The notes beneath the pieces are model-generated. The model searched no databases. It saw only the letters and a program-made list of their open reading frames with translations, and was not told where the DNA came from. A program made the position numbers and the translations under genes. Source: an uncultured Pirellulaceae bacterium (GTDB lineage: Bacteria; Planctomycetota; Planctomycetia; Pirellulales; Pirellulaceae). Taken from it: a DNA stretch of 64,000 nt. The stretch spans positions 1 through 64,000 of the forward strand of contig CAJQPP010000047.1 of NCBI GenBank assembly GCA_905480235.1, written 5' to 3'. This document shows positions 26,099-34,866 of this stretch, piece by piece. Position 1 is the first letter of the stretch. Each line of letters starts with the position of its first letter.

Positions 26099-29000
26099 CT
26101 AATGGTTAAACAGAAACGCAGGGCTGTTGATTAAAGCCCATGCCAAATCCTGCGCCGCGGTTAACCGTGAATTGGAAAGCTGTGCGCGGCTCATTGCCAC
26201 GTCCTTGTTCAATTGCACGAGCAACGAATCTTCCGGGAGGGGTTGGCTGACCCGCGCTAATTTTTCGCGCAGGCGTTTGATTTCTGGTTCAACGACCAAA
26301 GGTACCTTGGCTTGATTGTGTGCGACTTCCAATTCTCGAAAGCTGGAATCGCTTTTGCGAAAGGCAGCCAGTAATTGCTCGTTAACTACAGCGTTTCGTT
26401 GCTCCGGTGCCTTGGCCAATTCGTTGACTAAAAATTCTGCCAAGCCCAACCCTATGGCATGGTTTCGACTGAGCGAGATTCGAAAGCGCCCAATCTGATG
26501 GTTGGCATCGTGGTTTTGGTGCAGTTTGAACCGCAAGCGAGTGCCGTCGGCGTAGCCAATCGGTGATTTCAACTGGAATGTGGCCCAATTGGTTTTCCCC
26601 ACGTGTCCAGCGAGAGCCCACCCGTTGGCGGTGGCAAGATTTCCGTCAAAAGTCTCTCCAATTAAATAGGAAGGCTGTTCGAAGTTGGCCACGGCCGATT
26701 CGATTTCGACTTTCTGCCATTGATCTGGTTGGTCTGGGTGCGCTACTTCAATTTCGAATTCGGACAGGACGAGATTCCCGTGATCGGCCAAGCCAGGCCC
26801 GTTCCGCTGCAGAGATTTATGAGTGATCAATTCCAGCCGCACCGTGGATATGCTGGTCAGGTCCGTTTGCGAAAGGAGGCTGTACACATCGACGCCGGAT
26901 TTACGTTGTAGCAAAATGCTGCGGTCTTCGAGTACCGAGAAAGGTCTGCCAGTTGTGGTTTCGAATTTGGATACCGCGACCGGGTACCAATGCACGGACG
27001 AGCGTTGTTGATCTAACCAGGTATCCAAGCCTTGCCGACTATCGGAGTATTGATCGAGTGCTAAACGGGTGGCGGCGATCGCTTTTTCCCGCGCGGCCTC
27101 TTTTTTTACCAGATCGGGATTTAGCTGCTGAATGCTTGAATTCAGTTCCTGCGTCGCTGCGGCAATCGATGCCGCGCGGTCTTTTTCAAGTTGCGGCAAG
27201 CGGCTGGTGACTTCTGTCTGCCGTGCATTTCGCTGACCCGTCAATTTTTCATGATCGGTATCCAATGTTGAGAAAGTCGCCAGTGTTTGGTTAATCTCCT
27301 TCTCAGTGGCCGTACGGTTGAGAATTCGCATATAGATTTTGCTGACTAAATTACGGTCATCGGGTTCCCCTGTGACCAGTTTTGCCAATTCATTTTGGGG
27401 GTCGTCGATGGCTCGAGAAATGTCAGGTCCGCTGACAAGTGCGAGCACGCTACCCAGTTGAAGTTCGCTGGAACGCTCGCACTCACAAACACTTTCTCTG
27501 GCGGGTCGGCCGAGCGTGGAAAGAAAACCGCTGGGTAACCTTGCGCCGCTGTCAGGCAACGCCGCAGCACGTGTTCCCGCCGGTACCCCCGGTATTTTTA
27601 GGGCACTGCCGGTCACAAAGTGAATGGAATCGAACAAGACCTCGGCGGGCAGTCGACGAGCCATGGCATGCGAATAATTGACGGCATCGTCAGCATTGAA
27701 TTCGTTGGTGGCAATCGATAACTGATAGGTTCGGGAATTGCAAATAAGACGCAAGATATGCTGAGCGTCAAAACCACTGTCGATAAATTCTGTGCGCAAA
27801 TATTCCAGTAATTTAGGGTTGGTTGGTGGATTACCCGCCCGGATATCGTCAAGGGGTTCGATCAAACCCGCCCCTAATAAGTAACCCCACAGTCGATTCA
27901 CATAACTGGACGCAAAATAAGGATTGTCTGGCGAGGTAATCCAGGACGCCAATTGGGCCCGTCGCGGCGCATTGGCATTTACCTCAAAATCACAATCAAA
28001 AGGAAACGCGGGCGAGGCTATTTCACCAGTGCGATCATGAGTAATGTCTCCGCTGTCTCCGTCAGCGATGATTTCGTAAAGCGGTTTAGCGCCCTCGACG
28101 GCAGTACCCCCGATGCGTTGATCACCACTGGCCGGGTCCGTTTTCAGCGATACCTGAGCAAAATAGGCGGCCGTCTCAAAGTACTGATCTTGGGTCCACC
28201 TTTCGAAAGGATGGTCATGGCACTTGTTGCAGTTGAATCGCGTCGCCAAAAATAAATGCGTCGTGTTTTCCATTGTATCGACAGGTGATCGATGGATTTT
28301 ATAATACGAGGCTGCCGGATTTTCACGATTCGAACCTGTGGCTGTGAGAATATCGTAAGTGAATTGATCGTAAGGACGATTATCACGCACTTGCTCGCGG
28401 ATCCAGTTTCGAAAATCTTTGGCCCCGGCCGTCCCGAGGTATTTTCTGTTGACCTGTAACAAGTCGGCCCATTTGTTGGCCCAATGTTCGACGAAGGAAT
28501 CGCTGCCTATCAACTCGTCGATTAAACGGGCGCGTTTCTGCTGGGTGGGTGCGGTTTCAGCAACGAATTTTTGAACCTCCGCTGGAGATGGCGGAAGGCC
28601 TGTTAAATCAAGATACAGGCGACGAATAAACTCGTGGTCTTCACAAATTTCCGAAGGTTGAATTTTCATGCGTTGCCATTTCTCAGCAACCAACCGGTCG
28701 ATTTCAGACCATGTCTCTGGTTCTACCCACACAAACCCATCGCGTTTGCCCATGACCGTTAAAGTGGTGGCCGTAAATGCGCCTTCGTAGCGACCGAGGA
28801 CAGGCGTTTCACCTCGTCTCAAAGCACGTACCGAAGAACCGTTGAGGATTTCGGCGGTCTCCATGCCACCCATTTCTATGAAACCTTCTTGCGTGACATC
28901 CCGTGTCGTGCCGTCCGACCAAGTTGCTACCAGTCGCATTTGTTGAATGTCACCCGCCTCGTTGAGGACAGGATTTTTAGGTATCAGTTCAACACTGACG

Positions 29001-31195
29001 ACGCGGGCAGCGTCGGCGTTGGTTTTCGCCCCCGCCCGAATCCACTCGCGTATCACCTGATAATATTTCTCATCCGGCTTGATTAATTGACCGCCACTGT
29101 GCGGGACCATAGCCGCCGGTTTTGCCAGCATTAAAGATTCCGAAGGCGAAGCTAGATTGGTCCTGCGGGCACCCATATCGTCAGTAAACGCCCGCAAATC
29201 AAAAATGGGGTCGTATCCACGAAGGGATAATTTAAAACCCATTTTGCCATCCGCCGAACCGTGGCAGGTTCCGGCGTTGCAGCCCAGTTTTGTGAGAATG
29301 GGATTCACGTCCCGACGAAACTCAGGTTCGAAGGTCTCCGGCATCTCGATCGTCACAGGAACCGAGATTTGATGCTCGGCGTATTTAATCGTGAGTTGCC
29401 CGCTCCCATTTTTGACTGGTTGAACCAGCGCGTTCTCGGTGCTGACCCATGCGGGTGCGTCTGCGGAAAGGCTGTTAAATTCCACAGTTGCTACGTGAGT
29501 GATATCTTGGTGGCTGCCGCCACCCTCGGTCACTGCCTGGATCACCAATTGCACATAGTCGGTCGGCGATTGGAAGTGAATGGAGGAAGGAGACACCACA
29601 ATTCCCGAGATCTCACCGGTCACGCTGGATGACGGAGCGGTGGGGGGTTGGGCTGTAAAGCGCCAGTCGCGGGCGACCTCATCCGTCGCCGCCTGCACCG
29701 TCGGTACCGGCTGGAATTGTTGGATAAGCCGTCCCGTTTCGGTCTCCAATATGCGGACCGCGCCGTCGGCCCCGGCCGCCGCTAGGTGCTGGCCAGAGGG
29801 ATGAAACGCCACGCCATACAATCCGCCGGTGGGGACCGCGACCTCTGCAATGGTTTGGACGCCTGCTTGGTTGTAAGCGTTAACTTTTTCTCTTTCCTGA
29901 GCGCTCCATTGGCCCGGCAGTTTAGCCAGAATTGCTTTTAACTCATCCGACACCGTAGGATCAAATTCGTAGGAATAGACATGGACGGCGCCGTGCCCAT
30001 TTAGGCTGCTGGCAGCTGCGATTCGGCGGCCATCCTGCGAAACGGCAACTGATTGAATACGTCCTGACATGGGTGGCAGCAACCTGACCAAGTTGGCATC
30101 GTCCCCGATGACGCGTTTGGTGATGCGATTCATTCGGTAAACCTTGGGGATACCATCCGCGCCGCCAATCACAATTTCATCCCGACTCGGATGGCGGGCA
30201 ACACTGGCAATGCCGCCTTTAAGAACGCCGGGCGTAATCGAGGTGATATTATCGACGAACCGTTGGGTGGGCACCTCATAAAGTTTGCATGTCATGTCGC
30301 GACCAACAGAAACGAGTTGGGATCCGTCCACTGAGAAGACCGTGTCGCGAATCCAGTCGTCGTGAGCACCCTGATACAAAAGCTGTTGGCCATTCATCGC
30401 ATCAATAACACGTATGGTTGTATCCGTGCAGCCAAAAGCAACTTGTTTGCCATCCGGCGACCAGTTAACGCCGTACACGGTATCGTGAGATACGACTTTT
30501 GAAAGCTGAAGTTTACCTGTTTCAACATCCCATACTTGAACTTCTCCAAACTCACCAGGATTGCCGCCCGACGCCGCCAGCCATTTTCCATCGGGCGAGA
30601 ACTGCAAGGATTCAATTCGCGAAGAGAGCCCGATCAAGCGCTTGGCAATTTGCTTATCTGCCAGATTTTCGGCGTCGAACAATAAGACTTCGTGCAGTCC
30701 ATTGACGGCCAACCATTTTCCATCAGAGGAGTAATCGATGGCGGTGATATTGGGTTGGCGTGAGTACAGGGGCGGGCTGTTCTGACTAAATGGGATAGTT
30801 TTCTTCAGCGAGTCATTGATTGCGCCTTCGGTAATCCAACGCCTCAGTAACTGGACCTGTTCTTCATTCAGCGCCTTGGCATTCGATCCGGCAGGGGGCA
30901 TCTCCGCCGCGCCTTCTTCAGCCGTGACAACTTCGATTAAATAACTGGCGTCGGGGTCACCGGGTACGATTGCCGGGCTACCGGAATGACCTCCGCTCAA
31001 TAGCCCATCAAATAAGGTCATGTTGTATTGACCTTCTTGGCGCGCTCCCTGGTGGCAACCAAAACAACTGGCCGTCAATAAAGGACGTATTTCGCCGGTG
31101 TAACTTACCGGTTCCGTCTCCTCAGCGAAGCCATTCGCAGCAGGAATTAAAACCAGCATTGCCAGAAATGCGCAGACTCGAAACAGGTGACTCAT
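26099..31195 (-). CDS. Giant exported PSC1 cytochrome - WD40 - DUF1549 - DUF1553 protein
   Basis: About 1698 residues from the ATG at 31195, where the signal peptide begins (MSHLFRVCAFLAMLVLIPA); an ATG 36 codons earlier only adds an unlikely leader. Order: planctomycete cytochrome C domain with heme motif Cys44-x2-Cys47-His48 (SCFGCHQG); a WD40-like propeller of about 7-8 blades (roughly residues 150-520, e.g. FSPDGKWLAASGGNPGEF); a Big-like/bacterial Ig linker; a second domain with CNAGTCHG and FKLSLRGYDP; DUF1549 (LYLDLTGLPPSPAEV, CHDHPFERW) and DUF1553 (SYVNRLWGYLLGAG, RTYQLS). The C-terminal part carries an inserted coiled coil and a carbohydrate-binding-like beta-sandwich (~1330-1560). 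Secreted multidomain protein of unknown catalytic role, probably linked to glycan use together with the DUF1501 partner. Confidence 0.92.
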   Translation of the reverse strand: MSHLFRVCAFLAMLVLIPAANGFAEETEPVSYTGEIRPLLTASCFGCHQGARQEGQYNMTLFDGLLSGGHSGSPAIVPGDPDASYLIEVVTAEEGAAEMPPAGSNAKALNEEQVQLLRRWITEGAINDSLKKTIPFSQNSPPLYSRQPNITAIDYSSDGKWLAVNGLHEVLLFDAENLADKQIAKRLIGLSSRIESLQFSPDGKWLAASGGNPGEFGEVQVWDVETGKLQLSKVVSHDTVYGVNWSPDGKQVAFGCTDTTIRVIDAMNGQQLLYQGAHDDWIRDTVFSVDGSQLVSVGRDMTCKLYEVPTQRFVDNITSITPGVLKGGIASVARHPSRDEIVIGGADGIPKVYRMNRITKRVIGDDANLVRLLPPMSGRIQSVAVSQDGRRIAAASSLNGHGAVHVYSYEFDPTVSDELKAILAKLPGQWSAQEREKVNAYNQAGVQTIAEVAVPTGGLYGVAFHPSGQHLAAAGADGAVRILETETGRLIQQFQPVPTVQAATDEVARDWRFTAQPPTAPSSSVTGEISGIVVSPSSIHFQSPTDYVQLVIQAVTEGGGSHQDITHVATVEFNSLSADAPAWVSTENALVQPVKNGSGQLTIKYAEHQISVPVTIEMPETFEPEFRRDVNPILTKLGCNAGTCHGSADGKMGFKLSLRGYDPIFDLRAFTDDMGARRTNLASPSESLMLAKPAAMVPHSGGQLIKPDEKYYQVIREWIRAGAKTNADAARVVSVELIPKNPVLNEAGDIQQMRLVATWSDGTTRDVTQEGFIEMGGMETAEILNGSSVRALRRGETPVLGRYEGAFTATTLTVMGKRDGFVWVEPETWSEIDRLVAEKWQRMKIQPSEICEDHEFIRRLYLDLTGLPPSPAEVQKFVAETAPTQQKRARLIDELIGSDSFVEHWANKWADLLQVNRKYLGTAGAKDFRNWIREQVRDNRPYDQFTYDILTATGSNRENPAASYYKIHRSPVDTMENTTHLFLATRFNCNKCHDHPFERWTQDQYFETAAYFAQVSLKTDPASGDQRIGGTAVEGAKPLYEIIADGDSGDITHDRTGEIASPAFPFDCDFEVNANAPRRAQLASWITSPDNPYFASSYVNRLWGYLLGAGLIEPLDDIRAGNPPTNPKLLEYLRTEFIDSGFDAQHILRLICNSRTYQLSIATNEFNADDAVNYSHAMARRLPAEVLFDSIHFVTGSALKIPGVPAGTRAAALPDSGARLPSGFLSTLGRPARESVCECERSSELQLGSVLALVSGPDISRAIDDPQNELAKLVTGEPDDRNLVSKIYMRILNRTATEKEINQTLATFSTLDTDHEKLTGQRNARQTEVTSRLPQLEKDRAASIAAATQELNSSIQQLNPDLVKKEAAREKAIAATRLALDQYSDSRQGLDTWLDQQRSSVHWYPVAVSKFETTTGRPFSVLEDRSILLQRKSGVDVYSLLSQTDLTSISTVRLELITHKSLQRNGPGLADHGNLVLSEFEIEVAHPDQPDQWQKVEIESAVANFEQPSYLIGETFDGNLATANGWALAGHVGKTNWATFQLKSPIGYADGTRLRFKLHQNHDANHQIGRFRISLSRNHAIGLGLAEFLVNELAKAPEQRNAVVNEQLLAAFRKSDSSFRELEVAHNQAKVPLVVEPEIKRLREKLARVSQPLPEDSLLVQLNKDVAMSRAQLSNSRLTAAQDLAWALINSPAFLFNH

Positions 31196-31375
31196 GTAGA
31201 TTCCATTTTCAAGAAGGGTGAAAACGCTGATTTCATGATCCTTGATAGGCGATGCAATTGCAAGATAATCGCCCTTTTGGGCGGGGAAGACAACTAAAAT
31301 CATCCCTGATTCGCGCTGAAGGTGAGACGGTTCATAATGTGCGGGTTACAAATTGGAAATTATGGGAGCATGTTC

Positions 31376-32110
31376 ATGCGTTGGTTAATCATGGGATTTC
31401 TGTTTTTTATTCCTTGCGTCGATTTAAATGCTCAGGAGCAGCAGGTGGCTGATGAAGATCTAACAACCACAAAACCTGTTTCCCGAATGCAAGAAGCCTG
31501 GTGGAAAAATCGACACGATTTGCGACAAAAAGAGAAAGCCAATGTCGGTGAGCTGGATATTTTATTGGTGGGAGATTCGATAACGCAGGGTTGGGAAGGG
31601 GCAGGTGCTAAAGCTTGGAAAAAAACGTTTGGCGACTTAAAGACGTTTAATCTAGGATTCAGCGGCGATCGAACGGAACATGTGATTTGGCGGCTGCAGA
31701 ATGGCGAAGTCGAAGGGCTAGACCCACGCGTAGTGATGGTGCTGATCGGCACCAATAATACAGGGCATAAACTCGACAAACCAGAAAATATTGCCAGTGG
31801 TGTAGAGGGGATTCTCAAGGAGTTAAAAAACCGCTTGCCAGATTCCAAAGTGATCCTGCTGAGTCTCTTTCCCTACGACAAGGATCCCAATTCACCGCGT
31901 CGCAAAAACAATAATGCGGTGAATGAAATCATTAAAAACTATGACGATGGCAAGCAGGTCTATTATTTAGACATCTGTGATGCCTTTTTTGACGACCAAG
32001 GAAAAATGTCAGCGGAAATCACCCCGGATTTTCTACACCTGTCGGAAAAAGGCTATCAAATTTGGGCGGATCAGGTGAATGACAAAATTCGTGATCTGCG
32101 TAATGAATGA
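31376..32110 (+). CDS. Exported SGNH/GDSL hydrolase (PAF-acetylhydrolase-like esterase)
   Basis: Secreted esterase of the SGNH superfamily, 244 aa. GGGAG at 31364-31368 lies 7 bp before the ATG at 31376, which is preferred over the ATG two codons earlier; a signal peptide follows (MRWLIMGFLFFIPCVDLNAQ). Catalytic blocks: Ser68 in VGDSIT, Gly94-96 in NLGFSGD, Asn127 in GTNN, and Asp218-x2-His221 in TPDFLHLS. The pattern closely follows the PAF-acetylhydrolase/sialate-O-acetylesterase-like group, so de-esterification of acetylated glycans is a reasonable guess in view of the adjacent DUF1549 locus. Monocistronic with a hairpin after it. Confidence 0.93.
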   Translation: MRWLIMGFLFFIPCVDLNAQEQQVADEDLTTTKPVSRMQEAWWKNRHDLRQKEKANVGELDILLVGDSITQGWEGAGAKAWKKTFGDLKTFNLGFSGDRTEHVIWRLQNGEVEGLDPRVVMVLIGTNNTGHKLDKPENIASGVEGILKELKNRLPDSKVILLSLFPYDKDPNSPRRKNNNAVNEIIKNYDDGKQVYYLDICDAFFDDQGKMSAEITPDFLHLSEKGYQIWADQVNDKIRDLRNE

Positions 32111-32140
32111 CACGTTGTACAGATGCGTTCCTTAGTGTCA

Positions 32141-32164
32141 GGAACGCCGTGGCGTTCCCGGTTT
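32141..32164 (+). terminator. Likely terminator of the SGNH hydrolase gene
   Basis: Perfect inverted repeat GGAACGCC (32141-32148) and GGCGTTCC (32151-32158) followed by CGGTTTTG, a short T-run. Confidence 0.5.
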
Positions 32165-32331
32165 TGTGGCAGCCACTTGGAACGGGGCAGGGCAGCGTCG
32201 GGCTGTCTCATCTTCGCGAAACACAAAAACAGCAATAACCCTTAACGCTCGGCTGAAGTATCGGTACTGGCAGCTTGAGGTTCGGAGCCTCGGAGAGCGT
32301 CGTTTTCTCACTTCTTAAAAAGGTAAATTAG

Positions 32332-32607
32332 ATGATTGCATCGGCAAAGCATATTTTAGTAGATACCGAGGCCAAGTGCCTTGAGCTAAAAAAGCAAATC
32401 GAAGAAGGCGCGGATTTTGCACAAGTCGCGAAAGACAACTCTTCATGCCCTTCGGGTCAAACCGGTGGCGATTTGGGTTCATTCGGCAAAGGCAGAATGG
32501 TCCCCGAGTTCGACCAAGTCGTATTCAGCTGTCCGTTGAATGAAGTGCAGGGTCCCGTAAAGACTCAATTTGGTTATCACCTGCTTGAAGTCACTTCGCG
32601 AGAATAA
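32332..32607 (+). CDS. ppiC: Parvulin-type peptidyl-prolyl cis-trans isomerase (PpiC)
   Basis: Compact 91-residue parvulin that catalyses prolyl isomerisation in the cytoplasm; no signal peptide or extra domain. Conserved blocks: ASAKHILV at the start, FAQVAKDNSSCPSG, GGDLGSFGKGRMVPEFD and TQFGYHLLEV at the end. Cys and His positions of the parvulin active site (His7, Cys45-Ser, His79) are in place. Nearly the same length as E. coli PpiC (93). Single gene. A ~220-bp upstream region separates it from the hydrolase gene and shows no other feature. Confidence 0.94.
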   Translation: MIASAKHILVDTEAKCLELKKQIEEGADFAQVAKDNSSCPSGQTGGDLGSFGKGRMVPEFDQVVFSCPLNEVQGPVKTQFGYHLLEVTSRE

Positions 32608-32618
32608 CCGGCCACACG

Positions 32619-32693
32619 CGGTCGGCGATCCTGCCATGCTGTAGGCAACGGGACCGACCGAAATTGGGCAACCCAGGTTTCGTCTGGGTTGCC
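32619..32693. terminator. Two tandem hairpins in the ppiC/ferritin convergent spacer
   Basis: First stem CGGTCGG (32619-32625) with CCGACCG (32654-32660) enclosing a smaller GCC/GGC stem. Second stem GGCAACCCAG (32667-32676) with CTGGGTTGCC (32684-32693), 10 perfect pairs, 7-nt loop. No T-run; position between converging genes suggests bidirectional transcription ends. Confidence 0.5.
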
Positions 32694-32739
32694 AGGAATG
32701 GGTTGGCGGTGAATAGAAATACCGCTTGGCAAACCAATC

Positions 32740-33249
32740 TTAGGCCGTGCCAGAGGGTTCCGGTTTGCGACCTGCCAGTTCACGATCGATCATGAATAAT
32801 CCATTGGGGCTACCATCCACCAAACGCAGTTGATCGATCACCCCCTGAGCGGCGGCCTCTTCTTCTACTTGTTCGTTTACGAACCACTCCAGAAAAACAT
32901 CAGTGGCGTGATCCGATTCCGTTTTAGCTAGATCTTTGAGACGGAAAATGCACCCCGAAATGTGATTTTCGTGAGCGAGTGCTTTTTCAAAAAGGCTGAG
33001 GGGAGTCTCATCCTGTAATTCGGGTTTGGCGATGGCCTGTAATGTTACTTGGCCATTGCGTTCGAGGACGTAATTGAAGAAGCGGTCGGCATGCGCTAGC
33101 TCTTCGGTATATTGCATTTTGAACCAGTTTACAAAACCGGGTAATCCGAGGCGGTCGGAAACGGCAGCCATTTGCAGATACAACAATGCTGATTCCATCT
33201 CCTCATTGATTTGAGTATTGATGGCAGCCTGAATTTTTTCGGACAACAT
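32740..33249 (-). CDS. ftnA: Ferritin (FtnA-like, non-heme)
   Basis: Iron-storage ferritin, 169 aa, forming a 24-subunit shell that oxidises and mineralises Fe(II). The ferroxidase ligands are visible: Glu17 in NEEMES, Glu50 and His53 in YTEELAHADRF, Glu94 in ALAHENH, and the later Glu/Gln pair in EWFVNEQVEEE. The bacterial FtnA form is favoured over bacterioferritin because no heme-binding Met pattern is obvious. It is the second gene of a unit with DUF2237, 3 bp downstream of that gene's stop. Confidence 0.94.
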   Translation of the reverse strand: MLSEKIQAAINTQINEEMESALLYLQMAAVSDRLGLPGFVNWFKMQYTEELAHADRFFNYVLERNGQVTLQAIAKPELQDETPLSLFEKALAHENHISGCIFRLKDLAKTESDHATDVFLEWFVNEQVEEEAAAQGVIDQLRLVDGSPNGLFMIDRELAGRKPEPSGTA

Positions 33250-33252
33250 CTT

Positions 33253-33621
33253 TCAAGATTCCTGATTAATAGAGTTAGCTTGCAAATCTTCGAGTGACGC
33301 GAATTCCAACGACGACATATGCGAGGATTCGAGAACCACGCGGGGAGCCACGCCAGCCCGTAAGGCCTCGGTCCAACGCTCCACGCACAAACACCAACGA
33401 TCACCGGGTTTCAGGCCGGGGAATTCATGTTGGGGAACAGGCGTCGTGAGATCGTTTCCGGCAGACCGGCTGAATTCGAGAAATTCGGCGGTCATTTCGG
33501 CGCAAACGGTGTGCACGCCGTAATCATTGCCGCCCGTTTTGCAAAAACCGTCGCGGTAATAACCGGTTAATGGATCAAAACAACAAGGTTCTAAATCACT
33601 TCCGAGAACGTTTTTTGCCAT
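33253..33621 (-). CDS. DUF2237 family protein
   Basis: 122-residue soluble protein of the DUF2237 family, recognised by NVLGSDLEPCCFDPLTGYYRDGFC-type opening (residues 4-27), GVHTVCAEMTAEFLEFS and GDRWCLCVERWTEA. The conserved cysteines (Cys13, Cys14, Cys27, Cys40) suggest metal binding or a redox role, but the function is not known. It lies 3 bp upstream of the ferritin gene, so the two are translated from one mRNA; the pairing makes a link to iron or oxidative stress possible, but this is only context. Confidence 0.92.
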   Translation of the reverse strand: MAKNVLGSDLEPCCFDPLTGYYRDGFCKTGGNDYGVHTVCAEMTAEFLEFSRSAGNDLTTPVPQHEFPGLKPGDRWCLCVERWTEALRAGVAPRVVLESSHMSSLEFASLEDLQANSINQES

Positions 33622-33729
33622 GAGTCGATGGGGTGGGTTTCAAGAAAATAAAGCGGAGGAATTATATCGTTGATCAAGTAGCTTGCGAGGCTCGACGCCG
33701 GCCATGAGACTCGCACCAAGGGTAAGTGC

Positions 33730-34824
33730 TTAGGTCAGTTTTCGCAGCTTACTGACACGCCCCCCTTGGACCCATTCGGCAACAAAAATATTGCCATCGG
33801 CATCGAAGCAGGCATCGTGAGGGTGAATGAATTTTTCGTCAAGCCATTGCGATTCATCACGTCGAATAGCAAACTTTTTATCGGCCTCTACGCGCTCGCG
33901 ATCATCGCCAAGTTGCACTACGGGTTGCATGCTTTTATCGATCAACGTCACCCGCCCCAATAATTCAGGAACCACCATCAAATCGCCCCGCGCGTCCAGG
34001 TTGGCAGGCAAGCCATAGCCTTCCACGGTTTTCTGATGCTCTCCCTTCAAATTCAACACCTGGATTTTATTATTCGCACGATCGGTAACGACCAGCGTTG
34101 GCGCATCCTGTCGGTCATCGATCCACAGTCCATGAGGGGTATTGAATTGGCCGGGTTGATTTCCGGGTCCGCCGAAATGGCTTTTCCAATTACCGTCTTT
34201 ATCGTAACGATGAATGTAGAACGAGCCGTAACCATCGGCGAGGAAGAAATCACCTTGATGGGTTTCGTCAAATGGCAGAAACGCAAAATTGGTGGGCATG
34301 AAACGGTCTCGCCCCCAAACTTGTTTGCGGTCGGTATCTTCGTTGGCCGCGTAGACCCCTGATTGCATCGGTGCGAATCGTTCCCACACGGTTTCACCGT
34401 GCAGGGTCAGCTTGGCAATGCTTTTGACCTGTTGGTAAGCCGCCACATACAGAAACTCTTCGTTGCCTTCTTGTCGCACCTCAATGCCGTGCCCGCCACC
34501 CTGAAACTGATTTCCAAACGAGCGAACCATTTTTCCCTGATCGTCGAATACGAAAATCGATGGATGGTCGGGTTGATTGGCACGCCCTTCATGGATCACA
34601 TAGATCAATCCCTGGGAATCCACGGCTACGTTGTGGGTCGTCTGCCAACGGAAGGGTTCGGGAAGCTGGGCCCAGTCATGTAGGAACTCATATTGATGAT
34701 CTCCCACCCCGAAAATGGTCTCTTTGCGACCCGTTTTACTGGCGGTCAATACACGTGGCACCGAAAGGCTGGCGGCCACGGCTGCTGTGCTCGAGATAAA
34801 CCGGCGACGATTTATGGGTTTCAT
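33730..34824 (-). CDS. Tat-exported NHL-type six-bladed beta-propeller protein
   Basis: 364 aa from the ATG at 34824, which places the twin-arginine signal at the front (NRRRFISSTAAVAASLSVPRV); an ATG five codons upstream is also possible. The mature part has NHL-like repeats (GHGIEVRQEGNEEFLYVA, NTPHGLWIDD, IQVLNLKGEH, IHPHDACFDADGNIFVAEW). In this phylum such proteins are annotated as peptidyl-alpha-hydroxyglycine alpha-amidating lyase-like or 6-bladed propeller proteins; enzymatic activity cannot be claimed. It is followed on the same strand by the ferritin unit and preceded by a PQQ-type propeller gene (42 bp), so the two propellers may be co-expressed. Confidence 0.86.
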   Translation of the reverse strand: MKPINRRRFISSTAAVAASLSVPRVLTASKTGRKETIFGVGDHQYEFLHDWAQLPEPFRWQTTHNVAVDSQGLIYVIHEGRANQPDHPSIFVFDDQGKMVRSFGNQFQGGGHGIEVRQEGNEEFLYVAAYQQVKSIAKLTLHGETVWERFAPMQSGVYAANEDTDRKQVWGRDRFMPTNFAFLPFDETHQGDFFLADGYGSFYIHRYDKDGNWKSHFGGPGNQPGQFNTPHGLWIDDRQDAPTLVVTDRANNKIQVLNLKGEHQKTVEGYGLPANLDARGDLMVVPELLGRVTLIDKSMQPVVQLGDDRERVEADKKFAIRRDESQWLDEKFIHPHDACFDADGNIFVAEWVQGGRVSKLRKLT

Positions 34825-34866
34825 GGTAATTTCTCGCAAAGTTCCAGAGTTTGGTTAGCGGCACAA

